64,000 nt of DNA. Source: Ruminococcus sp. GTDB lineage: Bacteria; Bacillota; Clostridia; Oscillospirales; Ruminococcaceae. The notes beneath the pieces were generated by a model. It searched no databases, was not told where the DNA came from, and was given only the letters and a program-made list of their open reading frames with translations. The stretch spans positions 26,530 to 90,529 of the forward strand of contig NZ_JAFYYT010000008.1 in the NCBI RefSeq assembly GCF_017549005.1. Direction: 5' to 3'. Positions 9,742 through 17,513 of the stretch are shown here, piece by piece (positions within the stretch are counted from its first letter, which is position 1; every line of letters begins with the position of its first letter). The position numbers and the translations under genes are program-made.

Positions 9742-9770
9742 TTGACTTTTACGCAACGGCATGGTATTAT
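9742..9770 (+). promoter_or_regulatory. Promoter of the HTH-PIN-ankyrin operon
   Basis: TTGACT at 9742-9747 and TATTAT at 9765-9770 with 17-bp spacing, just after the TGTTGC array and about 48 bases before the start codon. Confidence 0.75.
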
Positions 9771-9817
9771 ATGATCAAAGAACACACACCTGCAGATGTA
9801 CGGAGGAGGAATCAGCT

Positions 9818-11140
9818 ATGACCAAAAAGGAAATGGAGTTTTTAGGCGGCAGAATGAAACAGCTACGTGAGAAGAACTCTGTAAAAAGTCTTGAAGCTAT
9901 GAGAGAACTACTGACTGATAGCGGAAATGATGATTATCGTGTTGATAATAAATCGACGCTTTCAAGAGCAGAGAGCGGTTCCGCAGGAGAAAAGACTATT
10001 ATTAAGTGGGCAAAAGCTTACTGTAGTGTTTTCGGATATTCTGAAAAACAGACTGAGCAATTCCTTAGAGGCGATAAAATAGCTGTTCCAGATACATCGG
10101 CTCTTCTTAAGAATCCTCAGTTAGTGGACGAACTCGGTGAGGAATACAATATCGTTGTAATCCCAGACACTGTAATAAGAGAACTGGACGGCATAAAAAA
10201 TGCTAATGCTGGTGCTCTTGGCAAAAAAGCATGGGAAATCATCAGAGGTATAGGTTACGGTGAAAGAGTAATCAAAATGGAGTATGATGGCGATAAATCC
10301 ATTGAAAAGGACGAGCAGATAATATCGGTTGCAAAAACTGCGGCTGAAAAGTATGGATGTGAGGTACAAATCATTACAGACGATGCCGACTATTCTGCTT
10401 TTCTAAAAGGTGATGAAACGGTTACAGCTCTACATTTAAGAGAGTACATGATTACTAAGCAAAAACTTGTCAATATGAAAGGACTTGTAGAGCTTGATAA
10501 TTATTATGCCGATGATTATTCCAATTTGACAGCTCCTGATGAAGATGAGATAAATGCATTTCTTGCTGACGGTAATACTCTTATTATTTCAGCGGTAAGA
10601 AATCGTTCGCACAGTTTAGCTCAAAGGAAAGCCAAAATCAAATGGTTAACAGATCATGGCGCAGATGTTAATAAGAGAGACTGTAAGCACAGATACTTTC
10701 CACCGCTGACTCATGCGATACAGATGAATGATTATGAAATGTTTATCTTCCTATTAAACGAATGCCATGCAGATCCAAATGTCGGCAGCAGAAATCCACA
10801 CGATGCGGGAAAACTCAGACAAAAGGACATTAAGCGTGAAAAAAACGAAGGTAATATGCCTTTAATGGTCGCTGCTTGGGATGGCAAGGTCGAATTTGTT
10901 AAAGCACTTTGTGCTGATGAACGTACAAGTATCAATCAGCAAGACGCCAATGGTTTTACCGCCTTGATAAAGGCTTGCTACTGGGGATTCCTGAAATGCA
11001 GAGATATTCTGCTTGATGCAGGAGCTGATACAAAAATCGTCGACATTGACGGTTTAACAGCAGAGGATCATTATAACGAGTTCCTTGAATGCGGACGAAA
11101 AAAGCCAACCAAGCAGAATAAGAAAGGACGTCGATTCTAA
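9818..11140 (+). CDS. HTH-PIN domain-ankyrin repeat protein
   Basis: A 440-residue protein, ATG 9818 behind GGAGGAGG. Residues 8-75 look like an XRE-type DNA-binding domain (GGRMKQLREKN, then KSTLSRAESG). Residues 88-215 form a PIN nuclease domain of the PhoH-associated kind: VPDTSALLKNP (D92), VVIPDTVIRELDGIK (E122) and IITDDADYSAFL (D188, D189, D191) supply the acidic metal-binding residues. Residues 250-430 hold ankyrin repeats (LTDHGADVNKRD, GFTALIKACYWG, LLDAGADTKIVD). PIN domains cut RNA. The DNA-binding end and the operator-like array upstream suggest autoregulation. The stop overlaps the next start. Target and trigger are unknown. Confidence 0.85.
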   Translation: MTKKEMEFLGGRMKQLREKNSVKSLEAMRELLTDSGNDDYRVDNKSTLSRAESGSAGEKTIIKWAKAYCSVFGYSEKQTEQFLRGDKIAVPDTSALLKNPQLVDELGEEYNIVVIPDTVIRELDGIKNANAGALGKKAWEIIRGIGYGERVIKMEYDGDKSIEKDEQIISVAKTAAEKYGCEVQIITDDADYSAFLKGDETVTALHLREYMITKQKLVNMKGLVELDNYYADDYSNLTAPDEDEINAFLADGNTLIISAVRNRSHSLAQRKAKIKWLTDHGADVNKRDCKHRYFPPLTHAIQMNDYEMFIFLLNECHADPNVGSRNPHDAGKLRQKDIKREKNEGNMPLMVAAWDGKVEFVKALCADERTSINQQDANGFTALIKACYWGFLKCRDILLDAGADTKIVDIDGLTAEDHYNEFLECGRKKPTKQNKKGRRF

Positions 11141-11979
11141 TGATTGACCGAGCCTGTATCAGCATCAACAATCGCTGTAACCTGAACTGCACTTACTGCC
11201 ACTTTCACACCTCTGAAAAGGCGGAATACCTTGCTGAAGCGGAAATGAATGTCTTTTCGATACTTGACAATATCAAGCACCACGTTGACAAGTATAATAT
11301 TGAGGTGTTCAAGCTCGGCTTTGTGGGCAACGGTGAGCCGCTCCTTGACTATGAAGCATTACACGAATACATTGAATACATCAGCGATTACCTCTCCGCT
11401 GGCAGGATTGCTGCCTATACAATAACAAATGGAACGCTCATAACCGATGAAATGCTCGATTTCTTCAAGGAACACAAGGTCAATGTGGGCTTTTCAATTG
11501 ACGGAATACCGGAGATACACAACAAGTTAAGGTGCAATACCCATTCTGAGGTCATGCACGCTATTGAGCTGTATCATTCGGTAAACGGCTGCTATCCTTC
11601 AATGAATTGTACCGTTGGCAGAGATGCGCTCAAAACGGCGGAAGATACGATATCTTTCTTTGAACCGTTCAACAGCAGGATAACCTTTTCCCGTATGATC
11701 GGTACAGACGGTATATCCTTAGACGAGTTCCGCTGTTTCCTCGATAAAGCCAAGCAAAAGCTCAATGTTCGTACCGGAGGATACGATTGCACGATGTACG
11801 GAGGTATGTGCGGTGCAGGGATCAACAACATCTTCTATGCAAATGGAAATGTATATCTATGCGGCAATTGCGTGGATTTACCGCCAATTGCTAAAGCTGA
11901 TACACCTATTGACCGTATAAAGCCCGATATTCCTGAATTTGACCGAAATACTTGTTTCAAGGAATCACAAGGTTTATAA
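11140..11979 (+). CDS. Radical SAM enzyme
   Basis: A 279-residue radical S-adenosylmethionine enzyme. C13-X3-C17-X2-C20 (RCNLNCTYC) binds the 4Fe-4S cluster; FVGNGEPLLDY is the GGE-like SAM motif, and TITNGTLI and VGFSIDGIPEIHNKLR are typical of the anSME/SPASM branch. Four further Cys near the C-terminus (YDCTMYGGMCGAG and YLCGNC) could bind a second cluster. Its ATG shares the last A of the PIN-ankyrin stop (TAATG), so the two are translationally coupled. SPASM relatives modify peptides, but there is no obvious precursor peptide here; the substrate could be a small protein or nucleotide of this island. Confidence 0.88.
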   Translation: MIDRACISINNRCNLNCTYCHFHTSEKAEYLAEAEMNVFSILDNIKHHVDKYNIEVFKLGFVGNGEPLLDYEALHEYIEYISDYLSAGRIAAYTITNGTLITDEMLDFFKEHKVNVGFSIDGIPEIHNKLRCNTHSEVMHAIELYHSVNGCYPSMNCTVGRDALKTAEDTISFFEPFNSRITFSRMIGTDGISLDEFRCFLDKAKQKLNVRTGGYDCTMYGGMCGAGINNIFYANGNVYLCGNCVDLPPIAKADTPIDRIKPDIPEFDRNTCFKESQGL

Positions 11980-12076
11980 ATCATGGAATCGGTTTTTATA
12001 ACCATTTCGTGATATAGATTATAATGTAAACAGAAGAAAAAACAACCGTTTTCAACATAAGAAGGAGGAATTTGAA

Positions 12077-13117
12077 ATGATGAATGAAAAGAGAGTAAAC
12101 GAGATCATTTCCCAGATAAACGCTTTTTCTAAAGAAACCTACACCAAGAGCGAGTTTTTGCCAGAGTTGCTGAAACTTCAAAAAGAGCTGATTGATCTGA
12201 CCTTCAACGCTGAACACGCTGAAAACGGTGATCTTCGGCTTTGGGACGTAGAAAGGCATCTTCGCAAGATGAATGATGAACGCGGTCATGTAGCCGATGA
12301 TGAACTTGCAAGGTTCATTAAGGGCAGTAAGGTTGTGTGCAACAACATCAGTGCTGAGTTTTCAGGCAATGCAGGAGAACAGAAAGTGTTCAGGGCGTTG
12401 GAGAATCTCGGTTGTCAGAATGGCGTTCTTCACAATGTGGAGCTTGAATTTGACGGTAGACGTACTGAAATCGATGCTATTGTATTCACCAACCGCGCTG
12501 TTTTCATTATTGAGATCAAGAACAGCAAGAAGAACATATTTATCGACGAATACGGCGAATTATACAGAATCGGCAACTCTATGCACCATGACTGTAATAT
12601 CGTTGACAAGATGGACGAGCGTGAAGCTCTGCTCCGTAAGGCACTTGAACGGGCAGGAATGGATTACCTGAAAATCTTTAAGATAGTGACTTTCACTAAT
12701 CCTCGTATTGATGTTGAGTGTAAGTATCACTACATAAAAGTATGCCCCAGCAACTATCTTCCTTCTTTCATTGAAAGATTCACAAGCAATCAGTGGTATT
12801 CCTATGAGGACATCTGCACAATGATGGAGGCTGTAACTGAGGTCAAATGTCCCGAAGAATATCAGATGTCGATTGATATGACTACTTTCAAGAGAGATTT
12901 TGCAATACTAATGGCAAAACTTGAGGCGGCGGAAGAAGCTGATATTGAGTCTGAAATCGTTCAGGAAGAAATCAACGAAACTGAGAAGATTGTTGATACT
13001 AAACCTGATAATAAGAATAAGATAGTCCGTAAATATGGAGGTATGGTTGCTGCCGCAGTTGGCATAACACTTGTAAATGTCGCTTTCATCGGTATCAGCA
13101 GATTTATAAGGAAGTGA
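12077..13117 (+). CDS. NERD-domain protein with C-terminal membrane anchor
   Basis: A 346-residue protein, ATG 12077 behind AAGGAGGAA. A helical N-terminus (1-90) precedes a NERD (nuclease-related) domain at about 95-215: NAGEQKVFRALENLG (E101), RRTEIDAIVFTNR (D133), and FIIEIKNSK (E146, K148), the acidic-Lys pattern of a PD-(D/E)XK-like fold. After an acidic linker one hydrophobic helix (about 322-342, VAAAVGITLVNVAFIGI) ends in basic residues, so the enzyme probably faces the cytoplasm at the membrane. It lies 97 bases after the radical SAM gene and 6 before the next. DNA or RNA cleavage is inferred from the domain only. Confidence 0.85.
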   Translation: MMNEKRVNEIISQINAFSKETYTKSEFLPELLKLQKELIDLTFNAEHAENGDLRLWDVERHLRKMNDERGHVADDELARFIKGSKVVCNNISAEFSGNAGEQKVFRALENLGCQNGVLHNVELEFDGRRTEIDAIVFTNRAVFIIEIKNSKKNIFIDEYGELYRIGNSMHHDCNIVDKMDEREALLRKALERAGMDYLKIFKIVTFTNPRIDVECKYHYIKVCPSNYLPSFIERFTSNQWYSYEDICTMMEAVTEVKCPEEYQMSIDMTTFKRDFAILMAKLEAAEEADIESEIVQEEINETEKIVDTKPDNKNKIVRKYGGMVAAAVGITLVNVAFIGISRFIRK

Positions 13118-13123
13118 TAGCTA

Positions 13124-14725
13124 ATGAAGTATGTACTGTACGGACTGCCGTGTGCAGGAAAAACTACTCTGTTAAGCAAGCTGACAACACCTTTTATTCA
13201 CGGAAGTATAGAATTAAACCGAATGGCATCGGGAAGGTTTTCAAATCTTCCCGATGATAAAAAGGCTGAACTCCGTGTGAAATATGCTGAATGGCTTTCA
13301 AAAAGAGAAGATAGCTTTATCTCGGACGGTCATTACTCTTTCCTTGATGATGTTGTCTTTACCGAAGCAGACGGCAGCCTTTATGATGTGTTCATGTATT
13401 TATACTGTGATCCTGAAAGCATAGCTCAAAGGATTCAGTTATCCCCGAAAAACGAACGCTTCTCCAAATTGTCAGTGGAGCGAATCCGCAAGTGGCAGAG
13501 CTACGAAATCGAATGTCTGCGTAAAGAGTGCCACAACAGGAATAAGGACTTCTATGTTATACATGATGCCACATCAGCAGACTTACAGGAGTTTATAAAT
13601 CAAATCGAGAATGGATTCAGTTCTTACACTTTGGCTGGAAGCATCGTGGATAGGATCACCTCCATTTATTCCGTTCCGTGCGAGCTGCATATTGTTGATG
13701 GAGACAAGACTATCATCGAGAAGGATTCATTTAGGGTATCTACTGACAACTATATCACCCATGTATTTGACGGTAATTTCTACACAGGGTATCAGTCCAT
13801 GAAGTTCGCACAAGAAACAGAATTTTTGAAATACAACATGGATATCCTCGCTACGTTAAGTCTGAATGATGTAATATACAGCAAGATAGCTGATAAAAAC
13901 TATATCATTCTTTCTTCAGGAGTAAAGAAATTATGGGACAGACTTTCTGAGCTTCACGGTTTAAGGAATGTTATAGCCAATACTCTCATATCAGCAGATA
14001 CTAAGTATTTCGTGGTCAAGCTGCTGCAAGGTAAAGGATATGGAGTTATAGCCTATGGTGACGGCAAAAACGATTACTATATGCTGAGGCAGGCAGATAA
14101 GGGCTATCTGTATATCGGCTCATACCTTAGTCGCTCACTAAGAGATGCTGATACGGCAGGAATAAGCCTGATCTACGATAAATCTCCATACATACTGGCT
14201 GATAAGAACAACAGTATTACAGATGATATTGCGATTTGCAAGTCTAATTCAGCTGTAAACGGAGCTCCTCTTGCTGATGCTCATATCAGGCTCGGAAGAA
14301 TGCTCGGTGAAGCGATTCGAGAGATAATTCCGCACATTGATAGTGCAGTCATCGTACTTGAACGAGGCGGTCGTTTCTTTGGTGACGGTGTATATACAGG
14401 CTTTGGCGGTACTTTCTACAGCTTCGATTCTAAAAGCGATGACTTTCCTGAGATACAACAAGGAGTTGCTGTTATTGTTGACAGCGTGATCAACACTGGA
14501 AAGTCTGTCCTTGATATGATAGACAAGCTAAAGCAAAGAAAAACTGAGATAGAGATCGTTATTGTATCCAATGTCATTCAGGAAGATGCTATCAATCTAT
14601 TACAGGGTTATAAGGTCTTTGCGATACGAACATCTGCTAATTCATTCGTTGGTAGCAGGCAATCAACGCAAAAGAACGGGAAAGGCCCAGATACGGCTGA
14701 CAGGCTGTTTAATTATATCGACTGA
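13124..14725 (+). CDS. P-loop kinase - HAD hydrolase - phosphoribosyltransferase fusion
   Basis: A 533-residue protein with three enzyme-like regions. Residues 1-165 form a P-loop kinase-like domain (Walker A G7-LPCAGKTT). Residues 185-345 form a HAD hydrolase: motif I VDGDKTI (D192, D194), motif II IILSSG (261-266), and motif IV YGDGKNDYYML (311-321), closest to phosphoserine-phosphatase types. Residues 375-533 look like a type I phosphoribosyltransferase with PRPP loop VIVDSVINTGKSV (about 450-462). Together these could make, trim or salvage a nucleotide-like molecule. I know no protein with this order. Related HAD and phosphoribosyltransferase genes occur in Ter-type stress operons. Start ATG 13124 is 6 bases after the NERD stop. 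Confidence 0.8.
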   Translation: MKYVLYGLPCAGKTTLLSKLTTPFIHGSIELNRMASGRFSNLPDDKKAELRVKYAEWLSKREDSFISDGHYSFLDDVVFTEADGSLYDVFMYLYCDPESIAQRIQLSPKNERFSKLSVERIRKWQSYEIECLRKECHNRNKDFYVIHDATSADLQEFINQIENGFSSYTLAGSIVDRITSIYSVPCELHIVDGDKTIIEKDSFRVSTDNYITHVFDGNFYTGYQSMKFAQETEFLKYNMDILATLSLNDVIYSKIADKNYIILSSGVKKLWDRLSELHGLRNVIANTLISADTKYFVVKLLQGKGYGVIAYGDGKNDYYMLRQADKGYLYIGSYLSRSLRDADTAGISLIYDKSPYILADKNNSITDDIAICKSNSAVNGAPLADAHIRLGRMLGEAIREIIPHIDSAVIVLERGGRFFGDGVYTGFGGTFYSFDSKSDDFPEIQQGVAVIVDSVINTGKSVLDMIDKLKQRKTEIEIVIVSNVIQEDAINLLQGYKVFAIRTSANSFVGSRQSTQKNGKGPDTADRLFNYID

Positions 14726-14744
14726 CTGAAAGGAGAAATGCTCT

Positions 14745-15083
14745 ATGGCGTGGGACGCAAATGAAAAAGGTAATCCGGCTTGGCTTACAAAACAGGCAAG
14801 TGAACACGGTGGAGTTGACAACTTCATTGATGATATTCACAACGAAGGCTATCAGGAAGGTCATGAACGTGGTATGATTGTTGGCGCTGGTGTAGCAACT
14901 GTGGTTATTACTGTTGTGATAGGTGCATATGAAGGCATCAAGTATCTCGTTCAGAAGCACAAAGTTAAGAAGCAGGTTGTTATAGAACGCTCAGATTCAG
15001 CTCAAAATGCTATCAGGCAGATGTGTGAAGATACCGATGATAAGCAGTATGACGATAATGATGTTTCAGACCTTGACGATTAA
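14745..15083 (+). CDS. Small single-span membrane protein, copy B
   Basis: A 112-residue paralogue of the product of 9260-9574. It starts at ATG 14745 behind AAAGGAG, 19 bases after the fusion gene. Shared motifs in order are [26 protein letters not shown], then a hydrophobic helix (about 45-65, [16 protein letters not shown]). The tail differs: basic, then strongly acidic ([15 protein letters not shown]). Two related copies bracketing the four enzyme genes suggest a conserved structural or targeting role at the membrane. No known function. Confidence 0.75.
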   Translation: MAWDANEKGNPAWLTKQASEHGGVDNFIDDIHNEGYQEGHERGMIVGAGVATVVITVVIGAYEGIKYLVQKHKVKKQVVIERSDSAQNAIRQMCEDTDDKQYDDNDVSDLDD

Positions 15084-15100
15084 TAAAGGAGGCTGTTTAT

Positions 15101-15319
15101 ATGACTATTTACACAACGCAGGAGTACAAGGGCTATGGTAAGCAGAACTACTACTGGTACGAATATCGACTTGAAGGCGATGAAGTGTTCAAGTACAAAT
15201 GTCACAGACAAAAATTCTTTGACGGACATGAAAACACATGGGAAAGGGATGAAGATGTAGTTAATTCTTGGAAAACTGATGATCCGGATATGCCTGATTG
15301 GCTGCATCAGTATCTGTGA
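15101..15319 (+). CDS. Small hypothetical protein
   Basis: A 72-residue soluble protein rich in aromatic residues ([17 protein letters not shown]) and Trp. The start is preceded by AAAGGAGG at a good distance, and it lies 17 bases after copy B of the membrane protein, so it belongs to the same transcript. I recognise no family. No signal peptide or membrane helix. Confidence 0.7.
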   Translation: MTIYTTQEYKGYGKQNYYWYEYRLEGDEVFKYKCHRQKFFDGHENTWERDEDVVNSWKTDDPDMPDWLHQYL

Positions 15320-15364
15320 GTTCCTTATAAGTAACTTGTAAATTATGGACATGGAGGTATGATT

Positions 15365-15631
15365 ATGAGACACGTTTTCAGAGCAACAAAGCTTGGTTGG
15401 GACGAGGAACAGGAAGGTATATGGTTTGATTCAGAATACTATACCAAAGAAGAAGCTGAAGAGCAATTCAAGCCATATCAAGGAATAACTCAAAAAGGCT
15501 ATCCATATACAGGGTACGAATATGATGGGCAGAAGTATCATGATTATTTCTATCTTGGCGAATATGAGGATGATAAAATGCCCAAAAATAATGAAGAGTA
15601 TATTGATAGTTTGTTTGGGAAAGGTAGATGA
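15365..15631 (+). CDS. Small hypothetical protein
   Basis: An 88-residue acidic protein (FRATKLGWDEEQEGIWF, then EEYIDSLFGKGR). ATG 15365 is chosen over ATG 15359 because GGAGG at 15353-15357 is 7 bases from it but only one base from the earlier ATG. It is the last gene of the island train, about 95 bases before a bidirectional terminator. Like its neighbour it is rich in Tyr, Trp and acidic residues; both could be partners or substrates of the enzymes upstream. No known family. Confidence 0.65.
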   Translation: MRHVFRATKLGWDEEQEGIWFDSEYYTKEEAEEQFKPYQGITQKGYPYTGYEYDGQKYHDYFYLGEYEDDKMPKNNEEYIDSLFGKGR

Positions 15632-15725
15632 AAATCAAAAAGGAAGATACAAAATGAGTAAATAAACGCTATTATGCAGAATTTGACTAAACTGCATTAC
15701 GGAACTTGTAAAAACAGTACAACGA

Positions 15726-15760
15726 AAAAGTCCCCCATTCAGCAGAATGTGGGACTTTTC
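15726..15760. terminator. Bidirectional terminator closing the island operon
   Basis: AAAAGTCCCCCATTC and GAATGTGGGACTTTT pair over 15 positions with one mismatch around loop AGCA. A- and T-runs on both sides allow termination in both directions. Confidence 0.75.
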
Positions 15761-15856
15761 TGATTCGCTGTAAATTGCCTTGGGTTCAAACTTCTGTGCT
15801 GCGTCCCAACTGAAAAAGGGTTCTTCCTCAAACTCCTTTCCTAAAACTTCCAGCTT

Positions 15857-15936
15857 AAATTTTTCTAAATAGGACGCCCAACGAAAACTAACGCCCTCTG
15901 TAACACTTACAGGGGGCGTCCTATTTAGAAAAATTT
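15857..15936. repeat. 23-bp perfect inverted repeat
   Basis: Arms 15857-15879 and 15914-15936 are exact reverse complements (inner part GGACGCCC / GGGCGTCC, outer part AAATTTTTCT / AGAAAAATTT) with a 34-base spacer. It could be a strong terminator, a MITE-like element, or part of an element end. Confidence 0.75.
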
Positions 15937-16080
15937 GGGTTAAAAGTCTTTGGAAGGGGGTTCGGGGGAGAACATTTCCTCAGAAAGGTTTCCCCCGATA
16001 AGTCCCATATATACTTCTTTACGAGTACCGCACATACGACCGGTCATTTTATATTATTCTGCTGCTGGAGCAGCTTTTAT

Positions 16081-17073
16081 TCAGTTCATCTTAAAATAAA
16101 CGTTTCTGTACCACTCTACAGTTTCAGCCAGACCCATATCTACAGAATACTCTGCCTTCCAGCCAAGGCGCTCAAGCGCCTTTGTTGCGTCAAGCTGCTG
16201 GATAAGAATCTCGGATACCTCGCTCTGCTGTACAACAGAAGGTACATTCTCGCAGCCCATAATAGATTTGATCTTGTTTACAACTGTTTCTATATCCGTA
16301 GCAATGCCTGTACCGAAATTGAATGCATTACCAACTACATCTTCCTTGTTGATATTATACAGCATATACATATAGGCATTGACGATATCGTTGATATAAA
16401 GGAAGTCTCTCTTGAACACGCCGTTTGCAGGGTGTCTTATCAGCGGAGACTCGCCGTTTTCGAGCTTCTGTATCGTTCCCGGGATAAGTCTGTTGAAGTT
16501 ATTGTCACCGGGTCCGTAGATATTTCCGAATCTTCCTACTACAACAGGAAGTCCGTAGCTGTGATAGAAGCTTCTTGCCAGCATATCCTGACAAACCTTT
16601 GAAACGTCATAAGGATTGCTGCCCTGGAGTATCATGCTCTCATTGTAAGGCAGTACGTCGCTGTCGCCGTAGACCTTATCACTGGAAGCAACAAGGACAG
16701 CCTTGACTGTATCTGTGTGAAGTCTTGCAGCGTCTAAAATGTTGTATGTTCCCACAATATTGACCTGGAAAGTCACCTTAGGCATTTTATAAGCCAGATC
16801 CTGGAGAGCAACTGCTGCAAGGTGGAATATGACCTCTATCTTCTGCTCAACGATTATCTGCTCAATGAGAGTACCGTTGCTGACGTCGCCATAGTATACA
16901 TTTACCTTTTTATCAAGTCCGCAGATACTGAAATAACTGGTATTGTCGCATCTCTCGATGAGAACTGTGACATTTGCGCCAAGCTCAATGAGATGCTTTG
17001 TAATGTGCGCCCCTACAAATCCTGTTGCACCTGTTACGAATACACGCTTATTCTTCATATCCATTTTTTCCAT
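16081..17073 (-). CDS. NAD-dependent sugar-nucleotide dehydratase/epimerase (CDP-glucose 4,6-dehydratase-like)
   Basis: A 330-residue short-chain dehydrogenase of the extended type. It has the Rossmann motif TGATGFVGAH at the N-terminus, HLAAVALQDL, the catalytic Ser in VASSDKVYGD, and the YxxxK pair in YDVSK. The stretch GRFGNIYGPGDNNFNRLIPG is typical of CDP-glucose 4,6-dehydratase (RfbG) rather than UDP-galactose epimerase. These enzymes convert nucleotide sugars for cell-surface or natural-product glycans. It starts at ATG 17073 behind GGTAAGGGA and has its own promoter. No sugar cytidylyltransferase is next to it; a divergent glycosyltransferase lies 436 bases away. The exact substrate is uncertain. 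Confidence 0.82.
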   Translation of the reverse strand: MEKMDMKNKRVFVTGATGFVGAHITKHLIELGANVTVLIERCDNTSYFSICGLDKKVNVYYGDVSNGTLIEQIIVEQKIEVIFHLAAVALQDLAYKMPKVTFQVNIVGTYNILDAARLHTDTVKAVLVASSDKVYGDSDVLPYNESMILQGSNPYDVSKVCQDMLARSFYHSYGLPVVVGRFGNIYGPGDNNFNRLIPGTIQKLENGESPLIRHPANGVFKRDFLYINDIVNAYMYMLYNINKEDVVGNAFNFGTGIATDIETVVNKIKSIMGCENVPSVVQQSEVSEILIQQLDATKALERLGWKAEYSVDMGLAETVEWYRNVYFKMN

Positions 17074-17184
17074 TTTTCCCTTACCTTTCCTTTTTCACCT
17101 GTTGTATACGGTGATCTCCCCTGATGCGTCGGAATTGTCTGTTTCTTAGTATTCGATATAACAGGCTATATTAAAGCAAAAAAT

Positions 17185-17213
17185 AGTATAGCATATCCAC
17201 GGTGGTTTGTCAA
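17185..17213 (-). promoter_or_regulatory. Promoter of the dehydratase gene
   Basis: On the minus strand TTGACA (17213-17208), 17-bp spacer, TATACT (17190-17185), leaving a leader of about 110 bases. Confidence 0.75.
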
Positions 17214-17293
17214 GTATTAATTTATTTAAGTTCATAGCATAAGATGTCAAACTATATAGATAAAATGCCACCGGAGCTCATAAGAAAAAGGTA

Positions 17294-17322
17294 TTGATTT
17301 TTCTGTCGGAATATGATATAAT
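17294..17322 (+). promoter_or_regulatory. Promoter of the glycosyltransferase gene
   Basis: TTGATT at 17294-17299 and a perfect TATAAT at 17317-17322, 17-bp spacing, giving a leader of about 180 bases that contains a possible 36-codon upstream gene. Confidence 0.75.
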
Positions 17323-17402
17323 ATGAACTTGAACGGTTTTGAAGTGCCCATTACAGAAGAATACCTACAGCAAAGTCCCACTACTGCAACTCGGATAAAA
17401 AA

Positions 17403-17513
17403 ATGATAAATATTTGGCAAAAAACCACGCAGGACACAGTAAAAACCTGTTTCGGCAGCGCCAAAGCTGACGAAAAACAACTGAGTACAGTATTCTGGGA
17501 GGAATCAAAATGA
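17403..17513 (+). CDS. Possible 36-residue leader peptide overlapping the glycosyltransferase start
   Basis: An ATG at 17403 opens a 36-codon frame (starting MINIWQKTTQ, ending FWEESK) whose TGA overlaps the ATG of the glycosyltransferase by four bases. The ribosome site is weak (CGGAT then an A-run), so translation is uncertain. The ATGA overlap is what would be expected of translational coupling, but chance is possible at this length. Confidence 0.3.
   Translation: MINIWQKTTQDTVKTCFGSAKADEKQLSTVFWEESK

Larger units (their letters stand above)
15632..16080. other. Right-end intergenic region of the island
   Basis: No gene found. It holds a terminator (15726-15760), a 23-bp perfect inverted repeat (15857-15936), and purine/pyrimidine-rich stretches such as GGAAGGGGGTTCGGGGG. 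The right boundary of the inserted element probably lies here, but no attachment site can be fixed by eye. Confidence 0.45.
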
